Assembly: GCA_035275065.1 (NCBI GenBank)
Contig: DATENM010000097.1
Coordinates: 62,001 to 126,000, forward strand
From: Blastocatellia bacterium
Lineage (GTDB): Bacteria > Acidobacteriota > Blastocatellia > UBA7656
DNA length: 64,000 nt
Direction of reading: 5' to 3'
The position numbers and the translations under genes are program-made. Positions within the stretch are counted from its first letter, which is position 1, and every line of letters begins with the position of its first letter. The notes beneath the pieces were generated by a model. That model was not told where the DNA came from, did not search any database, and worked only from the letters and a program-made list of their open reading frames with translations. Of the stretch, positions 17,661-25,829 are shown piece by piece.

Positions 17661-17825
17661 AGTTCTTTTGTCTCGCCAGAGGCGCTGATAGAATAAGCTT
17701 TAGAGGCATTGACGCGGGTTGAAGAAAAGCACAGCCGGGCCCGCTCGCTGTAGACCGTCGCGACGCACGAAGCGCCAATCGCATCTAATCCCGTGAATGA
17801 ATTCAAGCAGGTATTGAGGAATCGA

Positions 17826-18332
17826 ATGACCAGGAAATTCAAAGCTATCTTATCCGCCATTGCGCTCACCATCGTTCTGAGCGTGACGGCAAGCGCGCAG
17901 CAAGACTTTACCTTCACGACGCTCGACGGCCAATCGCTGAGCCTCGCGGCGCAGCACGGCAAAGTCGTCGTGCTGCTCTTCAGCGGCACGCAAGACCCGC
18001 AGTGCCGTGACGCGATGCAGTCGCTGGCGTCGCTCGCCGAACGCTATCAGGGCAAGCCCGTGAGCATTTACTGGGTCAGCGTCAATTCGCCCGCCGAAGC
18101 GAGCAACGAGCAACTGCGGCAAGCTTGTGGGCCGGTGGGCTCGGTGGTCGTCGCGCGCGACACCAACCAGGCGGCGTTCAAGCAGTACGGCGGCAAGCGC
18201 CCGCAACTGCCGACGGTGATCGTGCTCAATCGGCAAGGTCAGGCAGCGGGCCAGCCGCGCGGCGGCTTCAATCCGAACTCGGACTTTGTCAACGACCTGG
18301 CCGCCGTCGTTGACAGCCTGCTGGCCAAATAG
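17826..18332 (+). CDS. Exported thioredoxin/TlpA-like protein lacking CXXC
   Basis: A 168-residue protein with a signal peptide (AILSAIALTIVLSVTASA-Q) and a TlpA/AhpC-type thioredoxin fold: FTFTTLDGQSLSL, HGKVVVLLFS, a cis-Pro-like region KRPQLPTVIVLNRQG. The place of the WCxxC active site reads SGTQDPQC60: the first cysteine is Asp57, so only one cysteine remains. It cannot act as an ordinary dithiol reductase; a peroxiredoxin-like or non-redox role is possible. GAGGA (17816-17820) sets the ATG at 17826. A strong terminator follows, so it is transcribed alone. Confidence 0.82.
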   Translation: MTRKFKAILSAIALTIVLSVTASAQQDFTFTTLDGQSLSLAAQHGKVVVLLFSGTQDPQCRDAMQSLASLAERYQGKPVSIYWVSVNSPAEASNEQLRQACGPVGSVVVARDTNQAAFKQYGGKRPQLPTVIVLNRQGQAAGQPRGGFNPNSDFVNDLAAVVDSLLAK

Positions 18333-18359
18333 GCTTCGCTTGCGAACCGACGAACCGAG

Positions 18360-18404
18360 GCCGCCGGCCTGGCGCAGAATCAGGCCGGCGGCTTTTACTT
18401 TTTT
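18360..18404 (+). terminator. Rho-independent terminator
   Basis: A perfect 11-bp GC-rich stem, GCCGCCGGCCT (18360-18370) with AGGCCGGCGGC (18382-18392), an 11-nt loop and the T-rich tail TTTTACTTTTTT. It ends the thioredoxin-like gene. Confidence 0.92.
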
Positions 18405-18553
18405 ACCAATCGCTTGCTGCCGACCGGAGGCTACTCGAAGCCGGGCGCTTGTAACCGGCCGCCGCTTCATGATAAACCGCACTGTGGAAGCGGGCCGTTT
18501 GCCGGCGCGGCTTCCGCACAAACCACAGACGCTCAGCGCAAGCGAGGCCCTTT

Positions 18554-19279
18554 ATGATGCATGAGAGCGAGATCACCATTCGTCCCGATGCCCTCAAGCC
18601 GCGTCAGCCGATCTTCCCGACCAGCTCTTCCGAATACGTCACCTCGCTGTCGCATTATTATCGCGCCGAGCTGTCGCGCATGATGAGCTGGCGCGACCGC
18701 CTCGACCGCACGACGAACTGGGCCATCACCGGCGCCGGCGCGATGCTGTCGGTGTCGCTGTCGTCGCCGCAGTCGCATCACGGCGTCTTGCTGTTTGCGA
18801 TGGTGCTGGTCTTTTTGCTGCTACAGATCGAATCGCGCCGTTATCGCTTCTTCGATGTGTACCGCAGCCGCGTCCGCCTGATCGAGCGCAACTACTATGC
18901 GCGCATCTTCGCGCCGCGCGAGATGATCGATCCGATGCATTGGATGAACAAGCTCGGCGACGACCTGCGCCTGCCGCGCTTTTCGCTGTCGCATAACGAA
19001 GCGATGGCGCGGCGCCTGCGGCGCAATTACATCTGGCTGTTTCTGATCCTGTTGCTGGCCTGGCTGTTGAAGACCTCGACCAGCTCGCTGCAACCGGGCA
19101 ACGGTACGCTCCAGATCATCCACTCGACAAGCGAGCTGTTCAGCAACGCTGCCATCGGCTATGTGCCGGGTTGGCTGGTGGTCATCACACTGCTGGGATT
19201 TTACGGCTGGCTGGCGTACATCATCATCAAGCACCGCGAGAAGACGGGCGAGCTGGCTTATGGTGAAGTCCACGTCTAG
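18554..19279 (+). CDS. DUF2270 membrane protein
   Basis: A 241-residue inner-membrane protein of the DUF2270 family. It has a soluble N-terminus with the family signature YRAELSRMMSWRDRLDRTTNW, two helices (about 57-95), a cytoplasmic amphipathic stretch (RYRFFDVYRSRVRLIERNYYA), and two more helices near 155-175 and 205-228. The function of the family is unknown. Two ATGs (18554, 18557) are equally possible. It converges with the next gene, only 4 bp from stop to stop, with no terminator between. Confidence 0.88.
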   Translation: MMHESEITIRPDALKPRQPIFPTSSSEYVTSLSHYYRAELSRMMSWRDRLDRTTNWAITGAGAMLSVSLSSPQSHHGVLLFAMVLVFLLLQIESRRYRFFDVYRSRVRLIERNYYARIFAPREMIDPMHWMNKLGDDLRLPRFSLSHNEAMARRLRRNYIWLFLILLLAWLLKTSTSSLQPGNGTLQIIHSTSELFSNAAIGYVPGWLVVITLLGFYGWLAYIIIKHREKTGELAYGEVHV

Positions 19280-19283
19280 CGCG

Positions 19284-19955
19284 TTACGGCAAGCCGTCCT
19301 TCGCGCCATCATCGGCGCGGCGGTCGGGGCTGATCGAGGTATCTTCGGGGTGTGATTCGCGCGTGAACATCAGAAAGCCGACGCCGATAACTACCAGGAC
19401 GACGAGGATGACCAGGACGAGCACGTACCAGGGCAGGCTGGCCTGGTCGGGACTGGCCGGGTCTGTGCCGCTGATGGCCAGCAAGACGAACGGCCCGATG
19501 ACCGCGCCGAGCAGGCCGACCAGCAAAGCGATGCGGTCAACGGCGTGTTCCTGCGGCACTTTGACGTGCCAGCCCAGGTAAGCGCCCGCCGCCGCCCCTG
19601 CGAGCGAAAGCAGTGTGAATATTAAGCTGCGCTGGAAGCCGCTTAAGAAATACCCGCTGACGAACTGGCCGCGGCTGGCATTAGGCAGTGCGAGGTAGAC
19701 CAGTGACACCAGCACCAGCGCCACGACCGTGACCAGCGTGGCATCTAACACGCGCAGCTCTTCGCTCATCCAGCCGATGACAAAACCACCCACCAGAAAG
19801 GCGCCCAGCGCCAGCCCGTAAGCGATCATCCACCAGATGTCTATTTGATTGCGCGCCGTGCGGTTGGCAATACCGGAGAAGAGTAGCGAGATGATGATCT
19901 GTAGTCCAAACGTGAAGCCCAGGCCGATCAGCGTCCATTTGATGCGGTCTCTCAT
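19284..19955 (-). CDS. Multi-pass membrane protein, unknown function
   Basis: A 223-residue protein with about six hydrophobic helices: WTLIGLGFTFGLQIIISLLF, IAYGLALGAFLVGGFVIGW, ATLVTVVALVLVSLVYLAL, IFTLLSLAGAAAGAYLGW, a Gly-rich fifth and VLVLVILVVLVVIGVGFLMF. A short charged tail follows (ESHPEDTSISPDRR). Loops are short and no motif is recognisable. The fold resembles small YrzE/TIGR04086-like permease-type membrane proteins, without proof. I use the ATG at 19955; a TTG directly before it could also start. No partner gene is evident. Confidence 0.75.
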   Translation of the reverse strand: MRDRIKWTLIGLGFTFGLQIIISLLFSGIANRTARNQIDIWWMIAYGLALGAFLVGGFVIGWMSEELRVLDATLVTVVALVLVSLVYLALPNASRGQFVSGYFLSGFQRSLIFTLLSLAGAAAGAYLGWHVKVPQEHAVDRIALLVGLLGAVIGPFVLLAISGTDPASPDQASLPWYVLVLVILVVLVVIGVGFLMFTRESHPEDTSISPDRRADDGAKDGLP

Positions 19956-20089
19956 CAAGCCCCCGGTTGGCGTGCCGATGAAGGGGCACGCCGTCGCACG
20001 GATATCTTGCCGTCCCGCCCCTGGTCGCTGGCTATCTTAGACGCGTGGCCCGCGCCTGTCAAAGAAGAGACACGGCGACGCGGCGTGTG

Positions 20090-22093
20090 CTATGAGACGC
20101 CGCACAGTCGCAGGAGTTGCACGGTGGCCGCCGCGAGCAGATAACCGATGCCGCTGTAGAAGAGCAGTTGCAGCGCCGCGAAGCGCCACGAGCCGCTTTC
20201 GCTGCGCACCACCGCCACCGTCGAAAGACATTGCAGAGAGATGAAGAAGAAGACGATCAGGCCGATGATGCTCGAAGTCGTAAAGACGCGCCGCTCGCTG
20301 CCGGTAAACGTGGCGTTGCGCATGTTTTCGAGCAGCCCCGCTTGCCGCGACTCTTCATCGTCGGCAACGTGAAAGACGATGGCCATCGTGCTGACGAAGA
20401 CTTCGCGCGCCGCGAATGCCGATAACAGGCCGACGCCAACCCGCCAGTCCACGCCCATCGGACGCAGGACCGGCTCCATCGCCTGCCCGACCTGTCCGGC
20501 GAACGAGTGGTCGAGATCGCTCGACGCGACGAGCGGCGGGCGCTGGCCTTCCGGCGGTTCAGGCTGGCGCGCCCCGAAGCCGAAGTTTGATAGCAGCCAG
20601 AGAATCGATGAGATGACGACAATCGGCGCGCCGGCTTTGCGCAGGTAAGCCGAAGCCCGCGACCAGGTGATGCGCAGCGTCGGCTTGATCAGCGGCTTGC
20701 GATAAAGCGGCAGCTCCATCGCCAGCATCGAAGCCGTCCGCTTGCGCATGATGAAGCGGCTGATCAAGCCGGCGGTCAGCGCGCCGGTCAGCAGGCTGGC
20801 GACATAGATCGTTGCCAGCGCCAACCCGGCCTTGCCCGCCGCGCCCGGCAACAGCGCCGCCAGCAACAACGCGTAGACCGGCAGCCGTGCGCTGCAACTC
20901 ATCAGCGGGATGATCCAGATCGTCAGCAGCCGCTCGCGCTTTGAGGGAATCGTGCGCGCCGCCAGCACCGCGGGGATCGCACAGGCGTAGCCCGACAGCA
21001 TCGGCACGAACGAGCGCCCATGCAATCCCAGATATGAAAGCGGCTTGTCCACCAGCGCCGCGCCGCGCGACAGGTAGCCCGAATCTTCGAGCAGCGTCAT
21101 CAAAAAGAAGAGGATGATAATTTGTGGGAAGAAGACCGCGACCGCGCCGACGCCGCCCAGCACGCCTTCGGCGATAAAGCGCGAAACGACGCCCGCGGGC
21201 AGCACCTGTATCACCAGCTGACCGAGACTCTTGAAGCCCCAATCGATCAAATCCATGAACGGCTGCGCTGCCCAGAAGATCGAAGCGAAGAGCGTCCCAA
21301 GGATCAAGAAGAAGATCGGAAAGCCGAGCCAGCGGTGCAGCACGATGCGGTCGAGGCGTGCCGTAATGGTATCTGCCGCCAGTTGTAGCGTCCGCCCGCG
21401 CCTGAGCGCCCCGCTCTGTTCGAGCAAACGCTCGATCTCGCGGTAAGCTTCCACCGGATCGTCACTGAGCACCGCCAGCCGGTTGTGATTATTGTAGGGC
21501 TTGCCGGCCGCGCGGCGCAGCTCGGTCAGCAACTCTTCAACGCCCCAGCCGGTGCGCCCGTCCACCGCCACGACCGTTGTGCCGAGCGCCGCCGAAAGCT
21601 TCGTGGCGTTGATCGCCTGGCCCGACTGCGCTAGCAGATCGATCATGGTCAGGGCGATGACAAATGGCTTTCCCTGCCGGGCGACATAAGAGGCGAATTT
21701 CAGGTGGCGCTCAAGCTGCGTCGCATCAACGACCATGATGAGCGCGTCGGGATGAATTGAAGGATGGCGGCCTTCGATGACCTGGCAGGAAAGGCTTTCT
21801 TCGGGCGTCGTCGCGGCGGTGCTGTGAACACCGGGCAGGTCAACAATCGTCACTTGCGGGCCTAGCTCCGCGCGGCTCTTGCCGCGCGACAGCGTGACCG
21901 TAGCGCCGGGATAGTTGGCGGTGTGAAAGCCGCCGCCGGTCAGGCCATTCATCAGCGCCGTCTTGCCGGCGTTCGGCACTCCCGCCAGACAGACGGTTAA
22001 CGCATGCACCGCGGGCGCAGAGGCCGCAAGCGGCGACGGCTTCGCCGCCTGCGGCGCGTCGGCGGCAGCAATATGGATGGATTGGCGTTCCAC
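20090..22093 (-). CDS. feoB: Ferrous iron transporter FeoB
   Basis: A 667-residue inner-membrane Fe(II) transporter. After an Ala/Pro-rich 30-residue extension comes the G-protein domain: G1 GVPNAGKT (38-45), switch region ANYPGATV, G3 DLPG (85-88), then a short helical GDI region, and a membrane part with two Gate domains (FFPQIIILFFLMTLLEDSGYLSRG and the second half with FAAREVFVSTMAIVF). The start GTG overlaps the feoA stop by one base (TAGTG), so translation is coupled. It is transcribed with feoA from a region holding a Fur-like box, so iron repression is likely. Confidence 0.97.
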   Translation of the reverse strand: MERQSIHIAAADAPQAAKPSPLAASAPAVHALTVCLAGVPNAGKTALMNGLTGGGFHTANYPGATVTLSRGKSRAELGPQVTIVDLPGVHSTAATTPEESLSCQVIEGRHPSIHPDALIMVVDATQLERHLKFASYVARQGKPFVIALTMIDLLAQSGQAINATKLSAALGTTVVAVDGRTGWGVEELLTELRRAAGKPYNNHNRLAVLSDDPVEAYREIERLLEQSGALRRGRTLQLAADTITARLDRIVLHRWLGFPIFFLILGTLFASIFWAAQPFMDLIDWGFKSLGQLVIQVLPAGVVSRFIAEGVLGGVGAVAVFFPQIIILFFLMTLLEDSGYLSRGAALVDKPLSYLGLHGRSFVPMLSGYACAIPAVLAARTIPSKRERLLTIWIIPLMSCSARLPVYALLLAALLPGAAGKAGLALATIYVASLLTGALTAGLISRFIMRKRTASMLAMELPLYRKPLIKPTLRITWSRASAYLRKAGAPIVVISSILWLLSNFGFGARQPEPPEGQRPPLVASSDLDHSFAGQVGQAMEPVLRPMGVDWRVGVGLLSAFAAREVFVSTMAIVFHVADDEESRQAGLLENMRNATFTGSERRVFTTSSIIGLIVFFFISLQCLSTVAVVRSESGSWRFAALQLLFYSGIGYLLAAATVQLLRLCGVS

Positions 22094-22311
22094 TACTCGA
22101 CTCGTATCCAGGCGGCTTCACGTCTTCTGAGGGCCAGGCGCATGCCGCGCACGACCACTACCAGCGGATCACCGAACGGCACACTCTGCACAACGGCCAT
22201 CTCTTCGCCGGGCGTCAGCCCCAGGTCGAGCAAGCGGCGACACTCATCGGTGGGACCATCGAGCTGCTTGATGCGGTAGAACTGATTGCGCGCTGCGTCC
22301 AACAAACTCAT
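22093..22311 (-). CDS. feoA: FeoA, SH3-like partner of FeoB
   Basis: A 72-residue small protein with the FeoA beta-barrel pattern: RRLLDLGLTPGEEMAVVQSVPFGDPLVVVVRGMRLALRRREA (shown here as a whole only to mark the LGLTPG turn, the PFGDP loop and the LALRR strand). It helps FeoB in Fe(II) uptake at the cytoplasmic face. AAGGA lies 8 nt before the ATG. It is first in the feoAB operon, and the Fur-like box sits about 25 bp upstream of the start codon. Confidence 0.95.
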   Translation of the reverse strand: MSLLDAARNQFYRIKQLDGPTDECRRLLDLGLTPGEEMAVVQSVPFGDPLVVVVRGMRLALRRREAAWIRVE

Positions 22312-22335
22312 TGAGGATTCCTTGATCGCAAAAAA

Positions 22336-22350
22336 TGAAAATGAATTTCA
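22336..22350 (-). promoter_or_regulatory. Fur-like box upstream of feoAB
   Basis: TGAAAATGAATTTCA has the 7-1-7 inverted layout of the Fur site TGATAATGATTATCA with three mismatches. It sits in the only strongly AT-rich stretch of the gap, 25 bp before the feoA ATG, where a bound repressor would block the promoter. It is also upstream of the divergent gene at 22579, at greater distance. Confidence 0.6.
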
Positions 22351-22578
22351 ATTTGAATCCAGCAGAGCAAGAATAAAGCGAAAGCCGGATGATGTCAACA
22401 ACAAAGATTTCATGTCGCGACGCTGCTTTTGCAGGGGTGCGGTCGAGGGCCGCCTGGGAAACAAGTGCGGGCAAAATAGCCGAAAGAATTGTGACAAGCT
22501 ACCGGCAGCTTTACAACTCACAGGGCTTTCTCTATCCTCACACTTGCCCCAGACCCATTGACAAAGGAGACTGAACTG

Positions 22579-23061
22579 ATGCAGCTCTCGCTCGACAAGT
22601 TAATCAGCAGTTTCGGCGGCACGTGGGAAGATAAGAGTGGCAAGGCCACGCAGTTCGCTAGCCAGGATAGTAACTACCGCCTTTATCAGCCCGACACCAA
22701 GCCGGCAAGCAACAGCGGCCTTCTGGTTTACGTCAAGATAGACCACATTCGCGGCAGCGAAAAGGATGATCACGCCCAGATCACTTTGGGATTCGATAAG
22801 ACGGGCGCACTGATTTCGAGCGAGCCCCAGATACAGCTTGCGCAGGCCGACGACATCCCCGCGACGGTGCTGAAGCTGACGAGCGTGACGGCAGCCGGCG
22901 CGCTCGGCCCGGCGGCGGCGGCGGTCGTCCAGATCGTCGGGCAGACCTACAATGCCTTGGCCGAGAGAATGGCTGTCATTACCGATGATGGCGGACGGCT
23001 CAACTTCCCCGCGGTCATCGCCCACACTATCAACAAGGTCGCCTGTGCGATTGAACTCTAA
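22579..23061 (+). CDS. Unknown protein, first of a tandem paralogue pair
   Basis: A 160-residue protein with no signal peptide or membrane helix. Its core pattern, LLVYVKIDHIRG..KDDHAQITLGFDKTGALISSE, is shared with the next gene (LLVSSKIDFTHGGVDDHTVLLLVFDRTGALIQAE), so they are paralogues. It is probably mostly beta in the N-terminal half and helical in the second half (Ala-rich AAGALGPAAAAVVQIVGQ). A single Cys is near the C-terminus. AAGGAG (22564-22569) fixes the ATG at 22579. It is divergent from feoAB. I do not recognise the family. Confidence 0.72.
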   Translation: MQLSLDKLISSFGGTWEDKSGKATQFASQDSNYRLYQPDTKPASNSGLLVYVKIDHIRGSEKDDHAQITLGFDKTGALISSEPQIQLAQADDIPATVLKLTSVTAAGALGPAAAAVVQIVGQTYNALAERMAVITDDGGRLNFPAVIAHTINKVACAIEL

Positions 23062-23115
23062 TGATGCCCGACTCGATATTCGACGGCGTCTCTCAACCGT
23101 CTTGGAGAATGCGGA

Positions 23116-23619
23116 ATGAAGATTGATAGCGATTGCATCGGAGCCAAGCTAAACGGCACGGCGTCCAAGGATGACCGAGCCTGGGACTATACGGGCGGCG
23201 ACCAGAACCAGTATAGCTATAGAACGTGGAAGCCCGATTCGTCTTTATCGCCCAATCAGGACGCGCTGCTGGTGTCATCAAAGATAGACTTCACTCATGG
23301 CGGAGTGGATGACCATACGGTGTTGCTGCTGGTCTTTGATCGCACGGGGGCGCTGATCCAGGCCGAAGCCGACATGCAGTTGAACCTTGTCGAAAAGAAA
23401 CATGGTATGTACAAGACCTCGATCAAGACGGTCGGCAGCGGCGTTGTGACGGGCACGCAGGCGCAAATCACCAGCGCCATTTTTGATGCGCTGACTGCCG
23501 GCCTCTTTGGCCTGGATGAGGATAAGTATGATGTGTCCGGCGATCACAGTCCGGCCGACTTCCCGAATATGGTGAAAGTCAACATGGACATCTTTGCCGG
23601 CTGCGTTCAGAAAGATTGA
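23116..23619 (+). CDS. Unknown protein, second of a tandem paralogue pair
   Basis: A 167-residue soluble protein, paralogous to the one just before it over most of its length. Shared points: an N-terminal WxY..DQNxYxYRxWKPD-like stretch, the KIDF..GG..DDH block, the FDRTGALI block, and a closing segment with SPADFPNMVKVNMDIFAGC matching FPAVIAHTINKVAC of the first copy. GGAG at 23103-23106 precedes the ATG. The gap to the first copy is 54 bp, so they form an operon made by duplication. No known domain recognised. Confidence 0.72.
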   Translation: MKIDSDCIGAKLNGTASKDDRAWDYTGGDQNQYSYRTWKPDSSLSPNQDALLVSSKIDFTHGGVDDHTVLLLVFDRTGALIQAEADMQLNLVEKKHGMYKTSIKTVGSGVVTGTQAQITSAIFDALTAGLFGLDEDKYDVSGDHSPADFPNMVKVNMDIFAGCVQKD

Positions 23620-23673
23620 AGCGGCGACACGCGCGACACGCTTACGACCCCACTGAAGATGCAGAATCTGGCG

Positions 23674-25092
23674 TCACGCCGGGCCAAGCCATCGGCGCGC
23701 GGCGGCTTGCGCCTCGTCCAGTGTGCGGACTTCGCCGTCGAGCTGGCGTTCGTAAACCTGCCGCAGTAGCTCGCCCATTGCCGGGCCGGGCGCAATCCCC
23801 AGATCAATCAGGTGGCGGCCCAGGAGCAGCGGCGCCGGCGGCCCATGTTCGACGCCGAGCCGCCGCGCCCGCTTGATGAACCAGTCGGCGGCCTGCACGA
23901 CGCGGTCATCAGCCGCAGCAGTCGCGGCACGAGCCAGCCCGCAGGCTTTGACGAGGCGATAAAGCAGATCGATCTCGACCTGCCGCGCCAGGCGGCGAAA
24001 GTCGCCATCGGTCGTCTGCTCGCGGCGGCCAAAGAACTCGCAGGGTCGGGCTTGCTCGCGCAGCAAGGCCAGAACCTGTGCGCGCACGTCATAACCCAGG
24101 AGCGTGTAGAGCCCGAGCCGCCGCATCACCGCCAGCGCCGGCGGCTCTGCCGCGGCGGACTGGTTTACGCTGACGTTGCCGAGCGCATGGCATAAGGTGG
24201 CGAGCATGACCGTCACGCGCCGTGGCCGGTCGAGATCATCCGTCAATTGCGCGGCGGCGTCGAATGCCCGCCCGGTGTGCGCGAAGGCGTCGTCGAGCGG
24301 CGCGCTGTCACTTGCGGTCGCGCACGGTTCCTGAAGACGGCTGCCGACGAGCGCCCGCAGTTCAGGGAACAGCTTATCTATCACACCGAGCTGCAACGCC
24401 ACGTCGAGACCGATGGCGGGTCGCGCCGCCATCAATAATAATTTTTCGACTTCGCCCCAGATGCGCTCGTGCGGCAGATCGGCAAGATCAATCGTCCGGC
24501 AGAGGGCGGCGGTCGGCTCGTCTACGCTCATCTCGAAGCGCGCGGCAAACTGCACGGCGCGCAGAACGCGCAGGCTGTCTTCGACAAACGTCTCGGCGGC
24601 GACGGCGCGCAGCCGTTTCTGCCGCAAGTCGCGTATGCCGTCGTAAGGGTCAATGAACTCGTCGGCAAGCGGGTCGTAGAGAATGGCATTGATCGTGAAG
24701 TCGCGCCGCCGCGCCGCCTCTTCGAAGCTCATCCGCGGGTCGCCTTCGATGGTGAAGCCGCGATGTCCGCGCCCCGATTTGGATTCGCGGCGCGGGATCG
24801 ATACATCGATCTCCAGCCGCCCGCCGTTCGACGCCGGTGCGTCATCCGCCGACCCATAACAGACCAGCTTGTAGACGGCGAAGTGCTCGCCGACCGTGTT
24901 GACGCGCCCGAGCTTTTTCAACAAGGCGCGCAACGCTTCGGGCTCGACCGCGTAGACTTCGAGGTCATAATCCTTCGACTCGTGGCCGAGCAGGCGGTCG
25001 CGCACCCAGCCGCCGACGAGCATTGCCCGCCCGCCCGCCGCCCGCACGGCTTCACACACTTGCCGCACTTCTTCGCGCATCGGCACAAGCAT
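23674..25092 (-). CDS. tRNA nucleotidyltransferase / poly(A) polymerase family protein
   Basis: A 472-residue class II nucleotidyltransferase. The head carries GGWVRD (27-32) and the metal-binding DYDLEV (41-46), then RRRDFTINAI, YDGIRDLRQKRLRAV and EDSLRVLRAVQFAARF, all standard for CCA-adding enzymes and their A-adding or CC-adding relatives. The later region is an HD-like domain whose signature is degenerate: near residue 300 it reads CHALGN rather than CHDxGK, so phosphohydrolase activity is probably lost. It adds or repairs the tRNA 3' end. Whether it adds the whole CCA cannot be told. It is divergent from the ferritin-like gene, 43 bp away. Confidence 0.88.
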   Translation of the reverse strand: MLVPMREEVRQVCEAVRAAGGRAMLVGGWVRDRLLGHESKDYDLEVYAVEPEALRALLKKLGRVNTVGEHFAVYKLVCYGSADDAPASNGGRLEIDVSIPRRESKSGRGHRGFTIEGDPRMSFEEAARRRDFTINAILYDPLADEFIDPYDGIRDLRQKRLRAVAAETFVEDSLRVLRAVQFAARFEMSVDEPTAALCRTIDLADLPHERIWGEVEKLLLMAARPAIGLDVALQLGVIDKLFPELRALVGSRLQEPCATASDSAPLDDAFAHTGRAFDAAAQLTDDLDRPRRVTVMLATLCHALGNVSVNQSAAAEPPALAVMRRLGLYTLLGYDVRAQVLALLREQARPCEFFGRREQTTDGDFRRLARQVEIDLLYRLVKACGLARAATAAADDRVVQAADWFIKRARRLGVEHGPPAPLLLGRHLIDLGIAPGPAMGELLRQVYERQLDGEVRTLDEAQAAARRWLGPA

Positions 25093-25120
25093 AGCGGCAT
25101 TGCGCCATGCGATAAAGTGC

Positions 25121-25126
25121 TATAAT
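25121..25126 (+). promoter_or_regulatory. Consensus -10 box, nearly leaderless transcript
   Basis: Perfect TATAAT ending 9 bp before the ATG at 25136. The expected start point would be about 3 bp before the ATG, so the message would have no room for a ribosome-binding site. A possible -35 TTGCGC (25100-25105) lies at a short 15-bp spacing. Confidence 0.6.
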
Positions 25127-25135
25127 GCGCTCGCT

Positions 25136-25813
25136 ATGACCACCACCCCGAACGGCTTGGAGAGCCAGGAATTCGTCGCCCGGCTGGATGAAGAGATCGG
25201 CGCGATGCTCAATCGCCTCGGCCAGATGAGCGCCGCCGGCACGGCGTCCGAGACCTTGACCGTCGAGCGGCTGTTGCGGCTGGCTTTGAAGAACGAGCTG
25301 GAAGCGACGGAGCTGGCGGCGATCTGGCTGGCGACGACGCAGGAGATCGACGTCAAGCTGGCGCTGGCGCGGCAGTGCGGCGACGAGGCGAAACATTATC
25401 GAATGATCGCCGAGCGGCTCGAAGCGATGGGCGTTGATGCCGCCGGCATTGATCCGCGCGCCGGCGGCTATTCGCCGCTCTTCGAGTTTCTGCGCTCGCT
25501 TGAAAGCACGCCGGCGCGCGTCGCCGCAGGGCAGTTCACCCGCGAGGGCCTGGCGCTGGTGCGCAATCAGGCGTTCATCGAATTCTGTGAAGCACGCGGC
25601 GACCATGAAACCGCCACGCTCTACCGCGAGGTCATTCAGCCCGACGAGCAGCATCACCATGAGCTGGGCCGCCGCCTGCTGTTGCGCTATGCCATCACGG
25701 TTGCCGATCAACAGGTCGCGCATGACGCGGCGCGGCGCACGCTTGAGCTGGCCGAAGAGGTGCAGGAGACGGCGCGCATGAAAGCCGGTATCTCACACGC
25801 GCCGGGATGCTGA
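25136..25813 (+). CDS. Ferritin-like di-iron protein
   Basis: A 225-residue four-helix protein of the ferritin-like superfamily. Both helix pairs carry the metal ligands: E in LKNELEATE with DEAKH, then E in FIEFCEARGDHE with DEQHHH. This is the layout of rubrerythrin-like or MiaE-like carboxylate di-iron proteins. It may store or oxidise iron or act as an oxygenase; the sequence does not decide. No RBS is visible before the ATG at 25136, and a consensus -10 box is so close that the mRNA is probably leaderless. It converges with the TonB-like gene, 16 bp from stop to stop. Confidence 0.82.
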   Translation: MTTTPNGLESQEFVARLDEEIGAMLNRLGQMSAAGTASETLTVERLLRLALKNELEATELAAIWLATTQEIDVKLALARQCGDEAKHYRMIAERLEAMGVDAAGIDPRAGGYSPLFEFLRSLESTPARVAAGQFTREGLALVRNQAFIEFCEARGDHETATLYREVIQPDEQHHHELGRRLLLRYAITVADQQVAHDAARRTLELAEEVQETARMKAGISHAPGC

Positions 25814-25829
25814 AGCCCATTTCGGCGGC

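Noticed and set aside
22286..22561. Short plus-strand frame over the feoA promoter region
   Set aside because: It overlaps the feoA start and the Fur-like box, begins inside feoA and gives an unstructured peptide.
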